DNA of 64,000 nucleotides, taken from Schistocerca nitens. Lineage: Eukaryota > Arthropoda > Insecta > Orthoptera > Acrididae. Where the stretch lies: positions 371,396,150 through 371,460,149 of the forward strand of contig NC_064619.1 in NCBI RefSeq assembly GCF_023898315.1, written 5' to 3'. The position numbers and the translations under genes are program-made. Positions 44,999 through 55,128 of this stretch are shown piece after piece. Below the pieces are notes generated by a model, which was given only the letters and a program-made list of their open reading frames with translations, was not told the origin of the DNA and did not search any database. Position 1 is the first letter of the stretch; every line of letters begins with the position of its first letter.

Positions 44999-47900
44999 GT
45001 CGCGCGTCTTTTTGTTGTGCCCACCTGTGACTCAGCATCTCCACTATATGGTGGGTAGCAACTATCCTTTTCATAATATTGTTACATTCCATAGTATATT
45101 TTCCATTGTTTAAGCTAAAAAAAAATCATTCAATTCTGTGAAAGCAAATATTACGGATATTGCATAAAGTTGATTACCAAAGATCTTGTACAATCTTCTT
45201 CACAGACATAGGGACTCTTACACATGCCAATACATATACTCCATGAAGGTATATGTGATTCCCTCTCTCCTATGGTTACTTTATTATACTCACTGATTAG
45301 CATACAATACTTAAAACTGGCAGCACTGAAATAGTAGTGAAATCTATTATTAAGATAAAAAAATGAAACTCCTGAAGAACTGGCCACTAACCAAAAAGAA
45401 TGAGTCAGCCACCTTGAAAAGATATGAGAATTTAGACACAAGGCAAAAATTTAAACTTGTACTGCCTTTATCACAATATTAGGCATGATAAGAGAATAAC
45501 TGACAAAACAGTTTCACCTTTCTGTTCCAAAAAATATACATCTGATGTACAAAACTCTGCACATATAAACTTCCACACATGGTGGATGCTCCTGCTATAG
45601 AAGGACTAAATGTGTAATTAAGATATATCATATCTATAAGGGCAGCAACATTTTCACACCTCTGCTTTTTCACTGGAAGGAGTAACAGCATTGCTCGGAT
45701 GTGCAACCTGTCAATTTTCAACTGTAGCCAATCTTGTTCCCATTGACTTGTGCTAAGGTGATCTTTTTGTGTGTTTCTATTTCTGACACTGAAGCTTCCC
45801 TGATAGCCTGAGTTATTTATGTGTCAACAGTATGCTCAATAATGATAAATATTCTACATTTGAATGCTCCATACAAAATTAGTGTATGATTCAGTCTGCC
45901 TTTGAGGAGCTATATGTGTCCAAGTCTCATACTACTGCAGTACCCCAGCCCCAGAAGTGATTAACAACTTTTTTTGTCTTTACAAACACTTTTTAACAAA
46001 GAATTCACAAGAAAGTTTTCTGCCATCTACTTCAGCCACATAGCTAACATAAAAGCTGTTCTCTCTGGAATGAACAATGTTCCACCATTGTGTCTAACAG
46101 TGATTAGAACTGCTGCCAGCCCTAAGTTTGGGAATTTGTATTAGACAAATTTGTACCTATCCACTACTATCGATTCCCACCTGAGCTCCTGTATGTGATC
46201 GCCAACTAGCAGCATTCAGGGAATATTTATACCTTACATAGTCTACAAAATGGATAAAATGTGCCTCAAGATATGAATTTGCATATGGGTCAATTTCCAT
46301 CTCGGGACGCTTCGCTTTGGGAACTTACTGAGTTGTCAAATGTATTTGCAATAAATTACATATGGTACATTGGAGGACTAGGAGATGTGTTGCTATTTCT
46401 ATATACTGTGAGAGTGTGCAATAAGTAATGCAACACTTTTTTTCTCGCCCAATTTTGGTTGAAGGAATAAAGAATTTGCTGTGGGACAGCATTGAATATT
46501 CCCACTTCAACCCTTATAGTTTCATGAAGTTCCGATACGTGGCGGTGCTATACGTACCCTTCAAACTGGCATCTGTAATGCAGGGGCTTCACAAGCAGAG
46601 ATATTCACAGGCATTTCCAGAATGTCTACAGAGACCTGGCAGTGAACAAAAGCATGATGAATCATTGGGCGAGGCATCTGTCATCATAGCAACAACATTG
46701 CATCATAGCAACAACATTGCACAAACCCCGATCTCCATTGCACTGGCCGGCTGTGACACCTACAATGTTGGAACATGCAGGTACACTCATTCGAGCAGAT
46801 CGATGGTTCACAATAAAACACCTTGCTGCTCAACTAGATGTCTCTGTGGGTAAAGCTGACACACTCATCCACCAGTTGGAGTACTCAAAATATGTGCACC
46901 CAGTGGGTTCCTCAGTGCTGAACAGAAGACTATAAAGAGCAACGAAGGACCATCTGTGCGGAACTGCTTGTACATTATGAGGCTGATGGTGACAATTTTT
47001 TTCGAACATCAACATAGGCAATGAAACATGGATTCATCAGTTAACACCAGAAATTAAACAGCAACCCATGGAGTGACACCACACCACCTCTCCTCCAAAG
47101 AAAAAGTTGAAAGCTGCACCCTCAGCTGGAAGTCATAGGGACATTCTTCTGGGATTCTGAAGGGGTTATTCTGTTTGACATCTTCCCTCATGGTTCAACG
47201 ATCAACTCTGAAGTATTGTGCTACCCTCAGCAAATTGAAGAAAATTCACTGTTTTCATTGCCACAAAAATGAAAAAGAACTACTTCTCCTCCACAATGCA
47301 AGGCTTCACACAAATATGCACACCTGCGAGCACCTCACAAAACTTCACTGCACTGTTCTTCCTCATCCACCCAACAGCTCAGATCTCACACCTTCTGACT
47401 TCCATCTGTTTGGCCCAACAAAGCAGTAAATGGATGTTGAGGAGGTTATTGATGCAGCATGATGTTGGCTCTGACATCGATTAGGGCATACAGGTCCTCC
47501 CAGAAATGTGGCATAAGGTCATCACAATGAACAGAAATTATGATGAAAACTTGGGTTTTGCAACCAAAAGAGTGGGGAGTAATACGGTGTATTGGAATCG
47601 GAAATAAAAACAAACCTCCTTTAGGGGAACAAATACATTGCATTGCTTATTGAACGCCCCTCATATATTGGTCTTTCTGTGTAAACCAATGACCCCCCTG
47701 AGAACGTCACATTTCATGTGGATACATCAAGTATGAGGCAATAACAATGCTGCTCTTGGTCTCAATCCAGCAACCAGTTCTGCCTCGCCCACATGTCAAA
47801 TACCAACAGCTTTCACAGAGCATTCTCAACCCATTACAAGTCCCAGGAAAGTAGGGGTGAATGCTTCCATATCATGTTGTCTGTACTCGACAGTCTAGTC

Positions 47901-49163
47901 TGTGGCATGTACATTAAACATGTGTAGTCCTGGAAGAGGGCATATTCTGAAACAATCAACAAAGCAGTGTTAGAGGAACTGTGATTCATCTGACAAGGTA
48001 AATAATTTCCAGTCCTCCAGTGTTCAGTTATGAGATTTGTGTGTGTTCAGTTATGACATTCGTATGTCCAAAACAGATGAAACTAACATAAGTCTACAGC
48101 CAACTAGACCATGTATATGGTTGTGGAACACTATTTGCAGCAACACCCGATGAACTGTGTGCTCTAAAACACTTGTGCTTTATCCAGGATAGTATTTTAC
48201 TGTCAGTTTTTTGACAGGTTGTTCCTTAGTCTGCTTTACAGCTTCTATATTCATATTCTTGGATGAGGTACAGATATCCATTACCATGGGATCTTAACAT
48301 TACTTGTCCACGATATACAGCAATGGTAGCATCTGAACATTTAATATTCATTTCTACTGATTGATCCATCACAATCAGTCCTATGTCAAATTCAATCCAG
48401 TATGTAGTTTTATCCATTATCTCCATACAAGCACGATCTTCCATGCATGAAATGAAATTCTGGAAGTCTGCAGAATGCCCGTATACAACTTCCATAAATT
48501 CTTCACTGGACTCAGAACTTTTTGACTCACAAATTTCTTTTGTTGTAGGGGGAGGTGGGAGTGAATGGGAGCAAAATTTGGTGATTTAGGTGGATGTCGC
48601 AACAATTTGTTCTCCAAATCCATAATTTTTCTCATTCTTAGCTATGTGGGCAAGACTGTGGCCACAATAAAATGTGATGTTCTGCTTTCATATAATGGAA
48701 GGAATAAAGGTATCTAACCCGTGGGCAGAAGGGGGGAGGGGGGGGGGGGGAGTGGGTGAGAGAGAGAGAGAGAGAGAGAGAGGTCTGCTGCTCAGCAGGC
48801 ATAAACTCTCCTGCAGTTTCAACTGACACATGAATCTTAAATATTCAGTTCATCGAAATCTTAGTTCAAATAATAAAAAAGTCAATAAACAACATACCGG
48901 GAAAATATGTGCATACTTCTTAATAGCATTTTCACCTGCATCCCAAATTTGTAGTTTAAACAATATGATTTTGTCCCATATTTTAACAGGCCAGAATATA
49001 TTTGATTTCTGTATGCCATGAGTTTCGGTATGAGGTATGCGACATCTGCTTCCTGCCAAACGAGCAACTGTTGCAGTTTTCCCAATTCCACTTTTGCCAG
49101 TAACAAATAGTTTGTATGACACCTCCTCAACATTTGATGCTATGCTTGGACGTTCAAGAATTC
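37800..49163 (-). CDS. CPLANE2: CPLANE2/RSG1-like small GTPase, spliced, 5' end missing
   Basis: Three minus-strand exons, 49163-48898, 38261-38125 and 38007-37800, join in frame to about 203 codons. CPLANE2 (RSG1, REM2- and Rab-like) is an atypical small GTPase that works with the CPLANE complex at the basal body in cilium assembly. Visible blocks: ILERPS, then the P-loop VTGKSGIGKTATVARLAG, HTETHGIQ (switch I region), WPVKIWDKIILFKLQIWDAGENAIKKY (shown in part elsewhere; switch II DAGE), IVYIFSFTD, and a C-terminal helix ILNIICERLW. From memory these match human RSG1 in order, including the lack of a canonical NKxD. The human protein has about 40 residues before ILERP that I could not find here. 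Only recognised host gene in the window. Confidence 0.85.
38125..38261 (-). other. CPLANE2: CPLANE2-like exon B, 137 bp
   Basis: The acceptor is TTTCAG|GCATGTAGGG at 38262/38261 and the donor ACAAG|GTTAGT at 38125/38124. It encodes ACRDKADAIVYIFSFTDPNS and LPQQMARTAL..ENPACIAIGTR. It starts in phase 0, matching exon A, and ends in phase 2, matching exon C. Confidence 0.88.
38262..38879. other. CPLANE2 intron sequence without recognised repeat
   Basis: Ordinary AT-rich sequence at the 3' end of the long intron, upstream of exon B in transcription. The conserved-looking frame 38342-38112 is just exon B plus flanking intron. Confidence 0.5.
38880..40104 (-). mobile_element. Jockey-superfamily LINE, 3' part
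   Basis: The 5' break is near 40104. Blocks on the minus strand: GSIPGPLLFLMFINDLP, then LFADDTTIF (catalytic box) and VINWFSVNGLSLNSSKTNFI in 40080-39850; KFLGVHIDSKMNW in the next frame; and C-terminal YGIIFWGN, RAIRIMCRVPPRTSCRNLFK, and TKIFNHLPNQIK in 39726-39154. It ends in a 3' UTR with an (AAAT)n tail at 38905-38880. Two frameshifts separate three otherwise open frames. Lacks RNase H, unlike the LINE at 27600. Lies within the CPLANE2 intron, same strand as the gene. Confidence 0.85.
40108..40744. mobile_element. Composite inverted SINE insertion with 14-bp target duplication
   Basis: A perfect direct duplication TCATCATCACAATA lies at 40108-40121 and 40731-40744. Between them are three pieces of one tRNA-derived SINE: an inverse copy (about 40122-40380), a plus-oriented 3' half beginning at the B box (about 40383-40480), and a plus copy (about 40481-40735). 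In the plus copy the A box TAGCTCAGCTGGTAGAGCA (40641-40659) and the B box GAGTTCGAGTCTTGG (40684-40698) are clear. The opposing tRNA-like parts would form a long hairpin in RNA. These are not functional tRNA genes. Confidence 0.9.
40745..41074. other. No recognised feature
   Basis: Intronic sequence of CPLANE2. Nothing recognised except that the region borders two SINE insertions. Confidence 0.4.
41075..41215 (-). repeat. Decayed SINE fragment
   Basis: AAAGGAAGTGGCATGGTCCT, then AATCAGGCTTTGGAAAAC and GGATTTGGACCCC follow the order of a common orthopteran SINE (conserved words GGCCGTGGCC...TTTCAAA...AACCTAAATCAGG...GGATTTGAACC), with GGATTTGGACCC in the place of an inverse B box. A second partial copy lies at 43870-43975. 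Confidence 0.5.
41216..41808. other. No recognised feature
   Basis: AT-rich intronic sequence that may include the 5' end of the Tigger-like element; no terminal inverted repeat was recognised. Confidence 0.4.
41809..43130 (+). pseudogene. Tigger/Jerky-like (pogo superfamily) transposase, pseudogene
   Basis: The N-terminal frame (41809-42108) ends with a CENP-B-type DNA-binding block ELVECLYRWFLIKRSERVPL then SGPIIKAAQA, followed out of frame by RWFSRWKCCQGIRQFALEEE. The DDE domain follows: RFALNKSGRHKLKPCCTGKS (core strands), LKHVNISSLQLTY, NDWMT, ALLILDHCPAHPP (LLLDNAP.HP catalytic block, D kept), and FLTKNRAALIQLLDQGII (P...QP-D-G-I block with the last acidic residue). Many stops and frameshifts. 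Family knowledge places this with JRK/JRKL and TIGD-type transposases. Lies in the CPLANE2 intron, antisense to the gene. Confidence 0.82.
43131..43869. other. No recognised feature
   Basis: May hold the decayed C-terminus and 3' end of the Tigger-like copy (frame 43192-43386, cysteine-rich end TVACRQCCKVSCCT) but without recognisable end repeats. Confidence 0.35.
43870..43975 (+). repeat. Decayed SINE fragment
   Basis: GAAAGAAATCGGCCATGGCC, TGTGATTTAGGGAAACAGC and AATCAAAATGGCC follow the order of the same SINE family as 41075-41215. The tRNA-like part is absent. Confidence 0.5.
43976..44808. other. No recognised feature
   Basis: AT-rich intronic sequence. Short frames (44594-44328, 44299-44057 minus) have no motifs. 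Confidence 0.45.
44809..45085. repeat. Penelope-like inverted repeat enclosing microsatellite
   Basis: Outer arms AATATGAAAAGGATAGTTGC...CACCATATAG and CTATATGGTG...GCAACTATCCTTTTCATAAT are inverse copies. Between them lie (CA)n and (GA)n runs at 44905-44996. The arms share the word GCTACT.ACCATATA and the GCTGAGTC/GACTCAGC pair with the Penelope-like family at 31349. The hammerhead-like core is too eroded here to call (GAGAGTTTGGCCAAC). Confidence 0.6.
45086..46404. other. No recognised feature
   Basis: AT-rich intronic sequence with scattered frames under 100 codons lacking motifs. Confidence 0.45.
46405..47665 (+). mobile_element. mariner-type transposon 2 (decayed)
   Basis: The left end GTGAGAGTGTGCAATAAGTA and the inverse of the right end (TGAGGGGCGTTCAATAAGCA, TA at 47664-47665) are terminal inverted repeats with several changes. 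The size is 1.26 kb. It differs from the mariner at 21993 in both ends and transposase, so a separate family. Lies in the CPLANE2 intron. Confidence 0.85.
46570..47560 (+). pseudogene. mariner transposase, pseudogene (copy 2)
   Basis: Blocks: ARTLIRADRWFTIKHLAAQL-like helix-turn-helix (frame 46717-46935 has MLEHAGTLIRADRWFTIKHL), then GNETWIHQLTPEIKQQ (first catalytic D position, changed to N in GNE), HHTTSPPKKKLKAAPSAG, and LLHNARLHTNMHT (HDNARPHT, catalytic D changed to N/absent) and LPHPPNSSDLTPSDFHLFGP (third D). Two catalytic residues look mutated and the frame is broken repeatedly. Dead copy. Confidence 0.82.
47666..48225. other. No recognised feature
   Basis: AT-rich intronic sequence between the mariner relic and an unexplained open frame. 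Confidence 0.45.
48226..48560 (-). CDS. Unrecognised coding-like frame inside the CPLANE2 intron
   Basis: An uninterrupted minus frame reads ESKSSESSEEFMEVVYGHSA, then ISCMEDRACMEIMDKTTYWI, FDIGLIVMDQSVEMNIKCSD and GNGYLYLIQEYEYRSCKAD before a stop at 48226. Amino-acid use is protein-like and there are no repeats. A pyrimidine-rich stretch with AG (about 48560) lies just upstream on the minus strand. It is on the same strand as CPLANE2, 340 bp past exon A, but does not match CPLANE2. It could be a terminal exon of an alternative transcript, part of an unknown element, or chance. Confidence 0.3.
48731..48782. repeat. G-rich tract and (AG)n microsatellite
   Basis: G-run interrupted by A, then AG repeats. 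Confidence 0.95.
48898..49163 (-). other. CPLANE2: CPLANE2-like exon A (P-loop exon), 266 bp
   Basis: The acceptor is TTTTCAG (49170-49164) before GAATTCTTGAACG; the first two bases complete a codon from a missing upstream exon (expected glycine). The donor is CCG|GTATGT at 48898/48897, phase 0. It encodes the P-loop GKSGIGKT and the switch II DAGE. No stop interrupts it, in contrast to all transposon frames around. Confidence 0.88.
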
Positions 49164-49269
49164 CTGAAAATGAGAAAATATTGTAAGCCAGAAACATATA
49201 TGAGTTAAAGGGGAAAGTAACCAAACATTTATTTCCATATGAGAATTATCTAATTATTAAGAAGCAGTT

Positions 49270-51665
49270 ATGGGTATATCTACATCGGCATCTATACTCT
49301 GCAAACTACCATGACGTGCATGGCAGACGGTATGTCCCATTGTACCAGTTATCAGTTATTAGTGTATCCCTGTTCCATTCATGAATGGAGAATGGGAAGA
49401 ATGATTATTCAAATGCCTCTGTGCATGCAGTAATTATTCTAATCTTATCTTCAAGATCCCTAAGTGAGTGATACATAGAGGGTTTCAGTATATTCTTAGG
49501 GAAATCATACAAAACCAATTCTCGAAACTTTGTTAACAAACTTTCTCAGGATAGTTTATGTCTACCTTCAAGAGTTTTCCAGTTCAGGTCCTTCGGTATC
49601 TCTGTGACTCTCTCCCACGGACGACCATTCGTGCTGTCCTTCTCTGTATACATTCAATACCCCCCATTAGTTCTATCTGGTACTAGTCCCACAGACTTGG
49701 GCAATATTCTAGAATTGGTCACATAATTGATTTGTAAGCAGTCTCCTTTGTAGATTGATTTAAACTGAAGTCTACCACCTGCTTTACCCATAACTGGACC
49801 TGTGTGATCATTCCATTCCATTTCTCATTACACACAAGTATTTGTACAACTTGGATGATTCCAACAGTGACTAACTGATATTATAGTCATAGCATACTAA
49901 GTTTTTTCATTTTATGAAGTGAAAAACTTTACATTTCTGACCATTTAAGGCAAGCTGCCAATCTCTTCTTCAATGTGAAATCTTATCAAGATCTGACTGA
50001 TTGTTTAGCACCTTCTTTCAGATAGATAACTGCATCACCTGCAAAAAGCCTGATTTTACTATTAATATTGTCAGCAAGGTCATTAATATACAACACGAAC
50101 AGTACGGGTTCCAACACACTTCTCTGGGGCACACCAGAAGTTACTTCTACCTCTGATGATGACTCTCCATCCAAGATAACATGATGTGTCCACCCCAACG
50201 AAAAGTCCTCAATCCAGTCACAAATTTCATTGACTCCTCATGTGACCGAACATTTGACAATAAGTGTAGGAGTGGCACTGTGTCAAATGCTACTCAGGCA
50301 TCAAGAAATACAGCAACTACCTAACTGCCTTGATCCAAAGCTTTTAGTATGTCATTGAGAAAAGTTCACATGATTGATGTTTTCGAAATAAATACTGGTT
50401 GACACTGAGGAGGTCATTCTGTTCAAGATACTTCGTTATGTTTGAGCTCAGAATATGCTCTAAGATTCTACAACAAACTGGTGTCAAGGATACTGGATGG
50501 TAGTTTCGTGGACCACTTCTTGTACCCTTCTTGTAAACAGGCGTGACCTGCGTCTTTTTCCAAGAACCGGGCACAGTTTTTTGTTTGATGGATAATAGAA
50601 GAGGAGCTAACTCAGCCACAAATTCAGTGCAGAATCTGACAGATTCCATCGGGCTCTAGAACTTTGGTCAATTTTAATGATTTCAGCTGGTTCTTAACGC
50701 CACTGACACTAATACTTACCTCAGTCATCTTTTCAGTGGTATGGGGAGTACATTGGGATAATTCTCCTAGGGTTTCATTTGTAAAGTAACAGTTGAAAAT
50801 GGAGTTACGCATCTCAGCTTTCATTTTGCTACCTCAGTTTCAGTTCCTGTCTCATTCACGAGGGACGGGACACTAACTTTGCCACTAATGGTCTTTACAT
50901 AGAACCAGATTTTCTTTGGAATCTGTGAAAGACCACTTGACAATACTCTGCTACAGTAGTCACTGAAGGCATCATGCATTGCTCTCTTGACAGCCAAATG
51001 CATTTCATTCAGCATATCTCTACCTGTGGCCCTACACTTTGTTTTACACGTGCTATGCAGTAACCTCTCTTTCTTAATTTCATTCGTTATATTAGATGTT
51101 TTGGGAAAGCCTGCAACTGTGTCATTCATGTTTTAAATATTGAATATATATTTCTTTAGAAGTTTCTTTACAGTGACTGTAAACCATGGAGATTCCCTCC
51201 CATTATGAAGCATTTTACTAGGTACATATTTATCCAATGCGTGGTTAACTATTCTTTTAAACTTGAGCCTGAGTTCCTCTACATGCTCCTGCCTTGTGCT
51301 GAAAGTTTCAAGTTCCTCACCGAGATGTGACACTACTGATTTATTATCTAGTTTACTGAATATATATATCTTCCTGTTGGTTTTAATTGTCCTTTGTATT
51401 TTGGTAATCATTGCTGCCACAACCGCATAATGGTCAGTGATACCAGTTTTGATGTGGAGGTCCTCAAAGTGATCACGTCTATTTGTTGTCATTAGATATA
51501 ATATATTTCCATCATGAGTGGTGTACCTAACTATCTGTTCTACATAGTTTTCACAGGATGTCTTACACCAAACACTAACAAAACTGTAATTTTCCCAATT
51601 AATTGTTTGTTGATTAAAGTCTCCACCAATGATTATAGTATGATTGGGGAACTGGGGTTTCCTCT
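49270..51665 (-). mobile_element. CR1/L2-like LINE, copy C (5'-truncated)
   Basis: Minus-strand order: endonuclease C-terminus (about 51665-51420: IIIGGDFNQQTINWENYSF and TGITDHYAVVAAM with the SDH/TDH block), linker, RT pieces 51129-50821, 50824-50624 (TKVLEPDGI), 50649-50344 (VPGSWKKTQVTPVYKKGT, NYHPVSLTPVCC, RILEHIL) and 50198-49986 (GVPQRSVLEPVLFVLYINDL, IRLFAGDAVIY with FADD changed to FAGD), and a 3' UTR reaching 49270. The subfamily is distinct from copies A and B. Many stops. It begins about 100 bp upstream of CPLANE2 exon A. Confidence 0.83.
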
Positions 51666-53039
51666 AAGGTTTCCATTCACATCATGGGTAATTGGAATTC
51701 TGAAAACAGTAGCATGCACATTAGTCCAGCCAACATTATTTTACGTTATAATATTCTGCAGTTTTTGTGTTAACCCAAGAGCACAGTACAAATCAGATGG
51801 AAATCATCCTAAAGGCTTGTCTGCCTTCTGGCATATGAGTGAACTTAGCTGTTCTGTCTGGCAGACAGCTCTTTTGTTTAACAATCTGCTTCTGTTGCTG
51901 GATCATGGAATGCGTTACACACCAACAAATATACCCCCATAATTAAGGGCTACAAGCTATGACTACTAATCTGAATGAGTCGCAGTATTATGGACACTTG
52001 TTCATAGTGTGTGAACTATTTGAGAATCTGAGAGCTTGTCAGAAGAATTTAGCCACCTCAACTTTGTATTTGTTCAGAATGCTTTGAAGCAAGTCTGTTT
52101 TGGATTTCAACTAACACAGATTAAACAAAGTGAACTGCCAAATGAGCTGATAAAGCTAACAATGGTGTTCTTGTAGTTACTGTGGCAGTCTTTTTCCAAA
52201 ATTGTCAGCCTCCTCAAGAAGCAATGAATCAAATGTCTGTTGTTTCTTGGAATGAGTATAATAATTGCTGGCTCCAATAAAATATGATCTTGGCATAAGG
52301 AAACAAGGAATATACAAGATTCTTTGTTGGTATTATAAATCTTCCATTGGTCAGATGTGTTTCACAATTAAAGATAGGTGAAGTGAACAACAAGATTAGG
52401 TCAGTGAGAAAACCATTATTGTGGTCCTCCATCTAGATACAGGACGTGGCAGAGAGTACAAAGAAATCGGAGATTTTCTCAGCTGTCTTGGCCTACTGTG
52501 ACTTCACCATTAATAAAGCCACTTGGAAAACATACAGGTAACAAATTTAACAAGACAGGTAAGGCTATCAGCTCCATAAAATATGTGAACCAGCACTCGT
52601 ATGCTAACACACTGCTACCTACAGAAGGAATTTGGTACGAATGTACCAATGGGTAGCCAAAGCCAAGACAGCCAAATCAGACACAAACAACTTGCCCCAA
52701 TTCACTTATCTGTATCTGTACCTGTAGGTAGGTGAATTTTCTGCCTTGCACAGCTGGGTCCTTATTTTTCTTTACCATGTGTCTAGATGCCAATTTCTTC
52801 CACATTGCACTTGTAGCAAGTTACTATCAAAAACTGATTAGTCACAGAAATTCTTTCTAGTCATACCAGCATCTGAAGACTGCTAAAAGCTGCATCATAG
52901 GGGAAGAAAGGTACAGTTTCCACAATAGCACCTATCATCATGCCCGAGAGTTACCAGTATAAAACTATCATTAATTAAACCTTCACAAGATTATAATAAC
53001 TTTTCAATAAAATGTTATATAGCAATACCCCAATGACCA
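51666..53039. other. No recognised gene
   Basis: It may include decayed upstream LINE sequence at its left side. A search by eye for the missing first CPLANE2 exon on the minus strand gave no convincing candidate. Confidence 0.4.
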
Positions 53040-53640
53040 AGACCAATCTACATTCACACTCTGCAAACCACCAGGCATTATTATCACAAAAGCTGACAGG
53101 GTGCCATCCTTTTATTCCACCATTTGTGAGGCCTCAACTTTTGTGAGAAATACATTGGGCCAGTAGTGCAGTTCAAACATTGTCGATGGTTTTATGTAGA
53201 GTATAAAGGAACTGTGTGTTGCTGATGTGAATGTTTTTGTACTGTCAAGAAAACCGACTAGTAGATCTACACCTACATTCTGCTAAGCACCATGAAGTTC
53301 ATGGTAGATGGTACGGTCAACTGTGCCATTTTTTAGGGCTTCTTCCTAGTCTATTCACATGTGAAGAATGATTGTCTAAATGTCTCTGTAAGCAATTTAA
53401 TTAGTCAATCTGCTCATTCCTTACTTAAAACAGGTCCTTTAAACTGTGTAAGTGGGTGTCGTGGGACAGTAGTTGTCTTCAGGTATCTCTCAGTTTGGGT
53501 TTCTCAGCATCTCTGTGACAGTCATCCAGAGGTCGAACAAACCTGTGGCCATTTGTGCTTATCTTTGCGGAGGATGACAAATTTACTCATATTGCTGAAT
53601 GAAGTTTAGCTGCAGCACTATCTCAAGCTCTTCCATTCTA
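53040..53640 (-). repeat. LINE 3'-UTR fragments related to copy C
   Basis: Bases 53264-53640 (ATCTACACCTACATTCTGCT, GAAGAATGATTGTCTAAATG, CAGCATCTCTGTGACAGTCA) align by eye, in the same orientation, with the 3' UTR at 49278-49620. A shorter related piece starts at 53046 (ATCTACATTCACACTCTGCA). These are 5'-truncated or broken copies consisting of the 3' end only. Confidence 0.7.
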
Positions 53641-54049
53641 CTGCACGGAAGTCACAAAAGGTCAGTTTTTCTTCTTTTTATTTATTGGTCCTCTAATCAT
53701 TCTTGTACAAAACATGCATGGGGTGTACAAAAGGTGTATTATGTAATTGGACAAATAAGATTAGATGGTTGGTGAACTGAAGTGGTGTAATGGTCTGTTG
53801 GAAAATTACTAAGTAAATCATTTTCCTCACTACACATTATAGGATACATTAGTAATGCATTTTATTGAGCTAAGGAATCACAATATAGTGACAATAGAAT
53901 AGTAGTGAATAGATATGAGGGTGGTCTTACAATTGCTTTCAGTTCTAACAAACAATGTTTATTCAACATAGTACAATCAAGTACAATCCCTAGAAATAAT
54001 AGTTTCAGGACACTGTACAAATTATTCTTCTGTGTACACAAGTTTACAA
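53641..54049. other. No recognised feature
   Basis: AT-rich; possibly the 3' UTR of the minus-strand LINE that follows. Confidence 0.35.
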
Positions 54050-55128
54050 ATTACAGACTAAAGATCTGTGTGTAATAATAAATTTTACATTTGTTAATAT
54101 GGAAATAACATAGTTACAAATATTTGTATTGTCATTACATCACTTGTGCATTAAGTAAAACTATTTGTTTGACACATATACAAAGCACTTTTCATGAAGA
54201 AATCATCTACGAAATAAAATTCATTTTCATTCAAATTATTTTTAGCTGGTCTTTTAATTTGTTAGCAGGGAAGGCTGAGAGACTTTTTGGTAGGGCAATG
54301 TCTAGCTTCTGCCCAACATTTGCTAACCAAATTTATGGCAAAAATGTTTCCAGACGGTTTACAGGTTAAAGAATCTATATGCATGTCCCAATTGAGATTG
54401 TCCTGAATGTGATTGCTAAGAATTTTGTCCATTTTTCATTTTTCACAATGTCATTTCTCATGGATAATTTCAAATTCATATAAAATTCTATTTGTCTCTA
54501 TGTTAAAATTCATTATTTGAGTTTCCGAAGCACTTACATTTAGATGGATTTCATCGAAATACTTGGCTATTTCATTGGTTAGACTGTTGCGCAGCACCTC
54601 CAGACTGTCATAAGCTTTATGTTTGCATACAATTGATATACAGTCTGCATACAATATTCTTTTAGAGTTAGCAAAACAGCACTGCGTACCATTAACGTAA
54701 ATCACGAAAAGAAGCGGTCCCAAGATGGGACCTTGAGACGCACTACATTTGATATCAGTAATTTTGGATTTGAAAGATCCACTGTTTGTTTTAAGCAAAA
54801 TAACTTATTTTCTGTTGCTCATATATGTTTTTATTAACACACAGCCAACTCTTCTAATACCCAGGTTCCACTACTTATCAAGTAAAACTGTGATATTAAC
54901 ACAATCAAATGGTTTTTGTACGTCACAAAACACTCCAGTAACACACTCCTTGTTCTCTGCTGCGGTTATATTCTGATTTTAAAATATTAGATTGTGTTGA
55001 CTCAAGAACGTCATTACTCTTTAGTCTAGTCATGCAGGACAAACTGGAAATTTGAGCTGGATACAATGTGTTACACATTCCAAGAAATATCCTTATAGTG
55101 TTATTACATATTGTAGTGCTATTATTTA
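54050..55128 (-). pseudogene. LINE reverse transcriptase relic E, palm and thumb part
   Basis: Minus-strand blocks: GVCYWSVL and DVQKPFDCVNITVL over two frames at 54960-54870 (the F.D..KAFD.V catalytic block), then in 54798-54451 CSASQGPILGPLLFVIYVNG (PQGS.LGPLLF.IY.N.L), RILYADCIS (YADD changed to YADC) and EIAKYFDEIHLNVSASETQI, and finally HIQDNLNWDMHIDSL in the decayed thumb near 54400. The amino-terminal RT entry of what appears to be the same element is at 64000-63835. A piggyBac insertion starts at 55129. Stops in all frames. Confidence 0.75.

Noticed and set aside
44829-45113. Frames rich in serine/leucine, histidine/threonine or arginine/glutamate
   Set aside because: Translation of the CA/GA microsatellite. 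The same holds for frames at 9004-9210, 31575-31916 and the repeat part of 56555-57175.
48226-48495. Possible extra exon of CPLANE2
   Set aside because: It shows no similarity to CPLANE2, and exon A joins exon B in phase and in homology without it. Listed instead as an unexplained frame.
51666-53039. First exon of CPLANE2
   Set aside because: I looked on the minus strand for a segment ending in a phase-1 donor with the expected N-terminal pattern and found none that I could defend.
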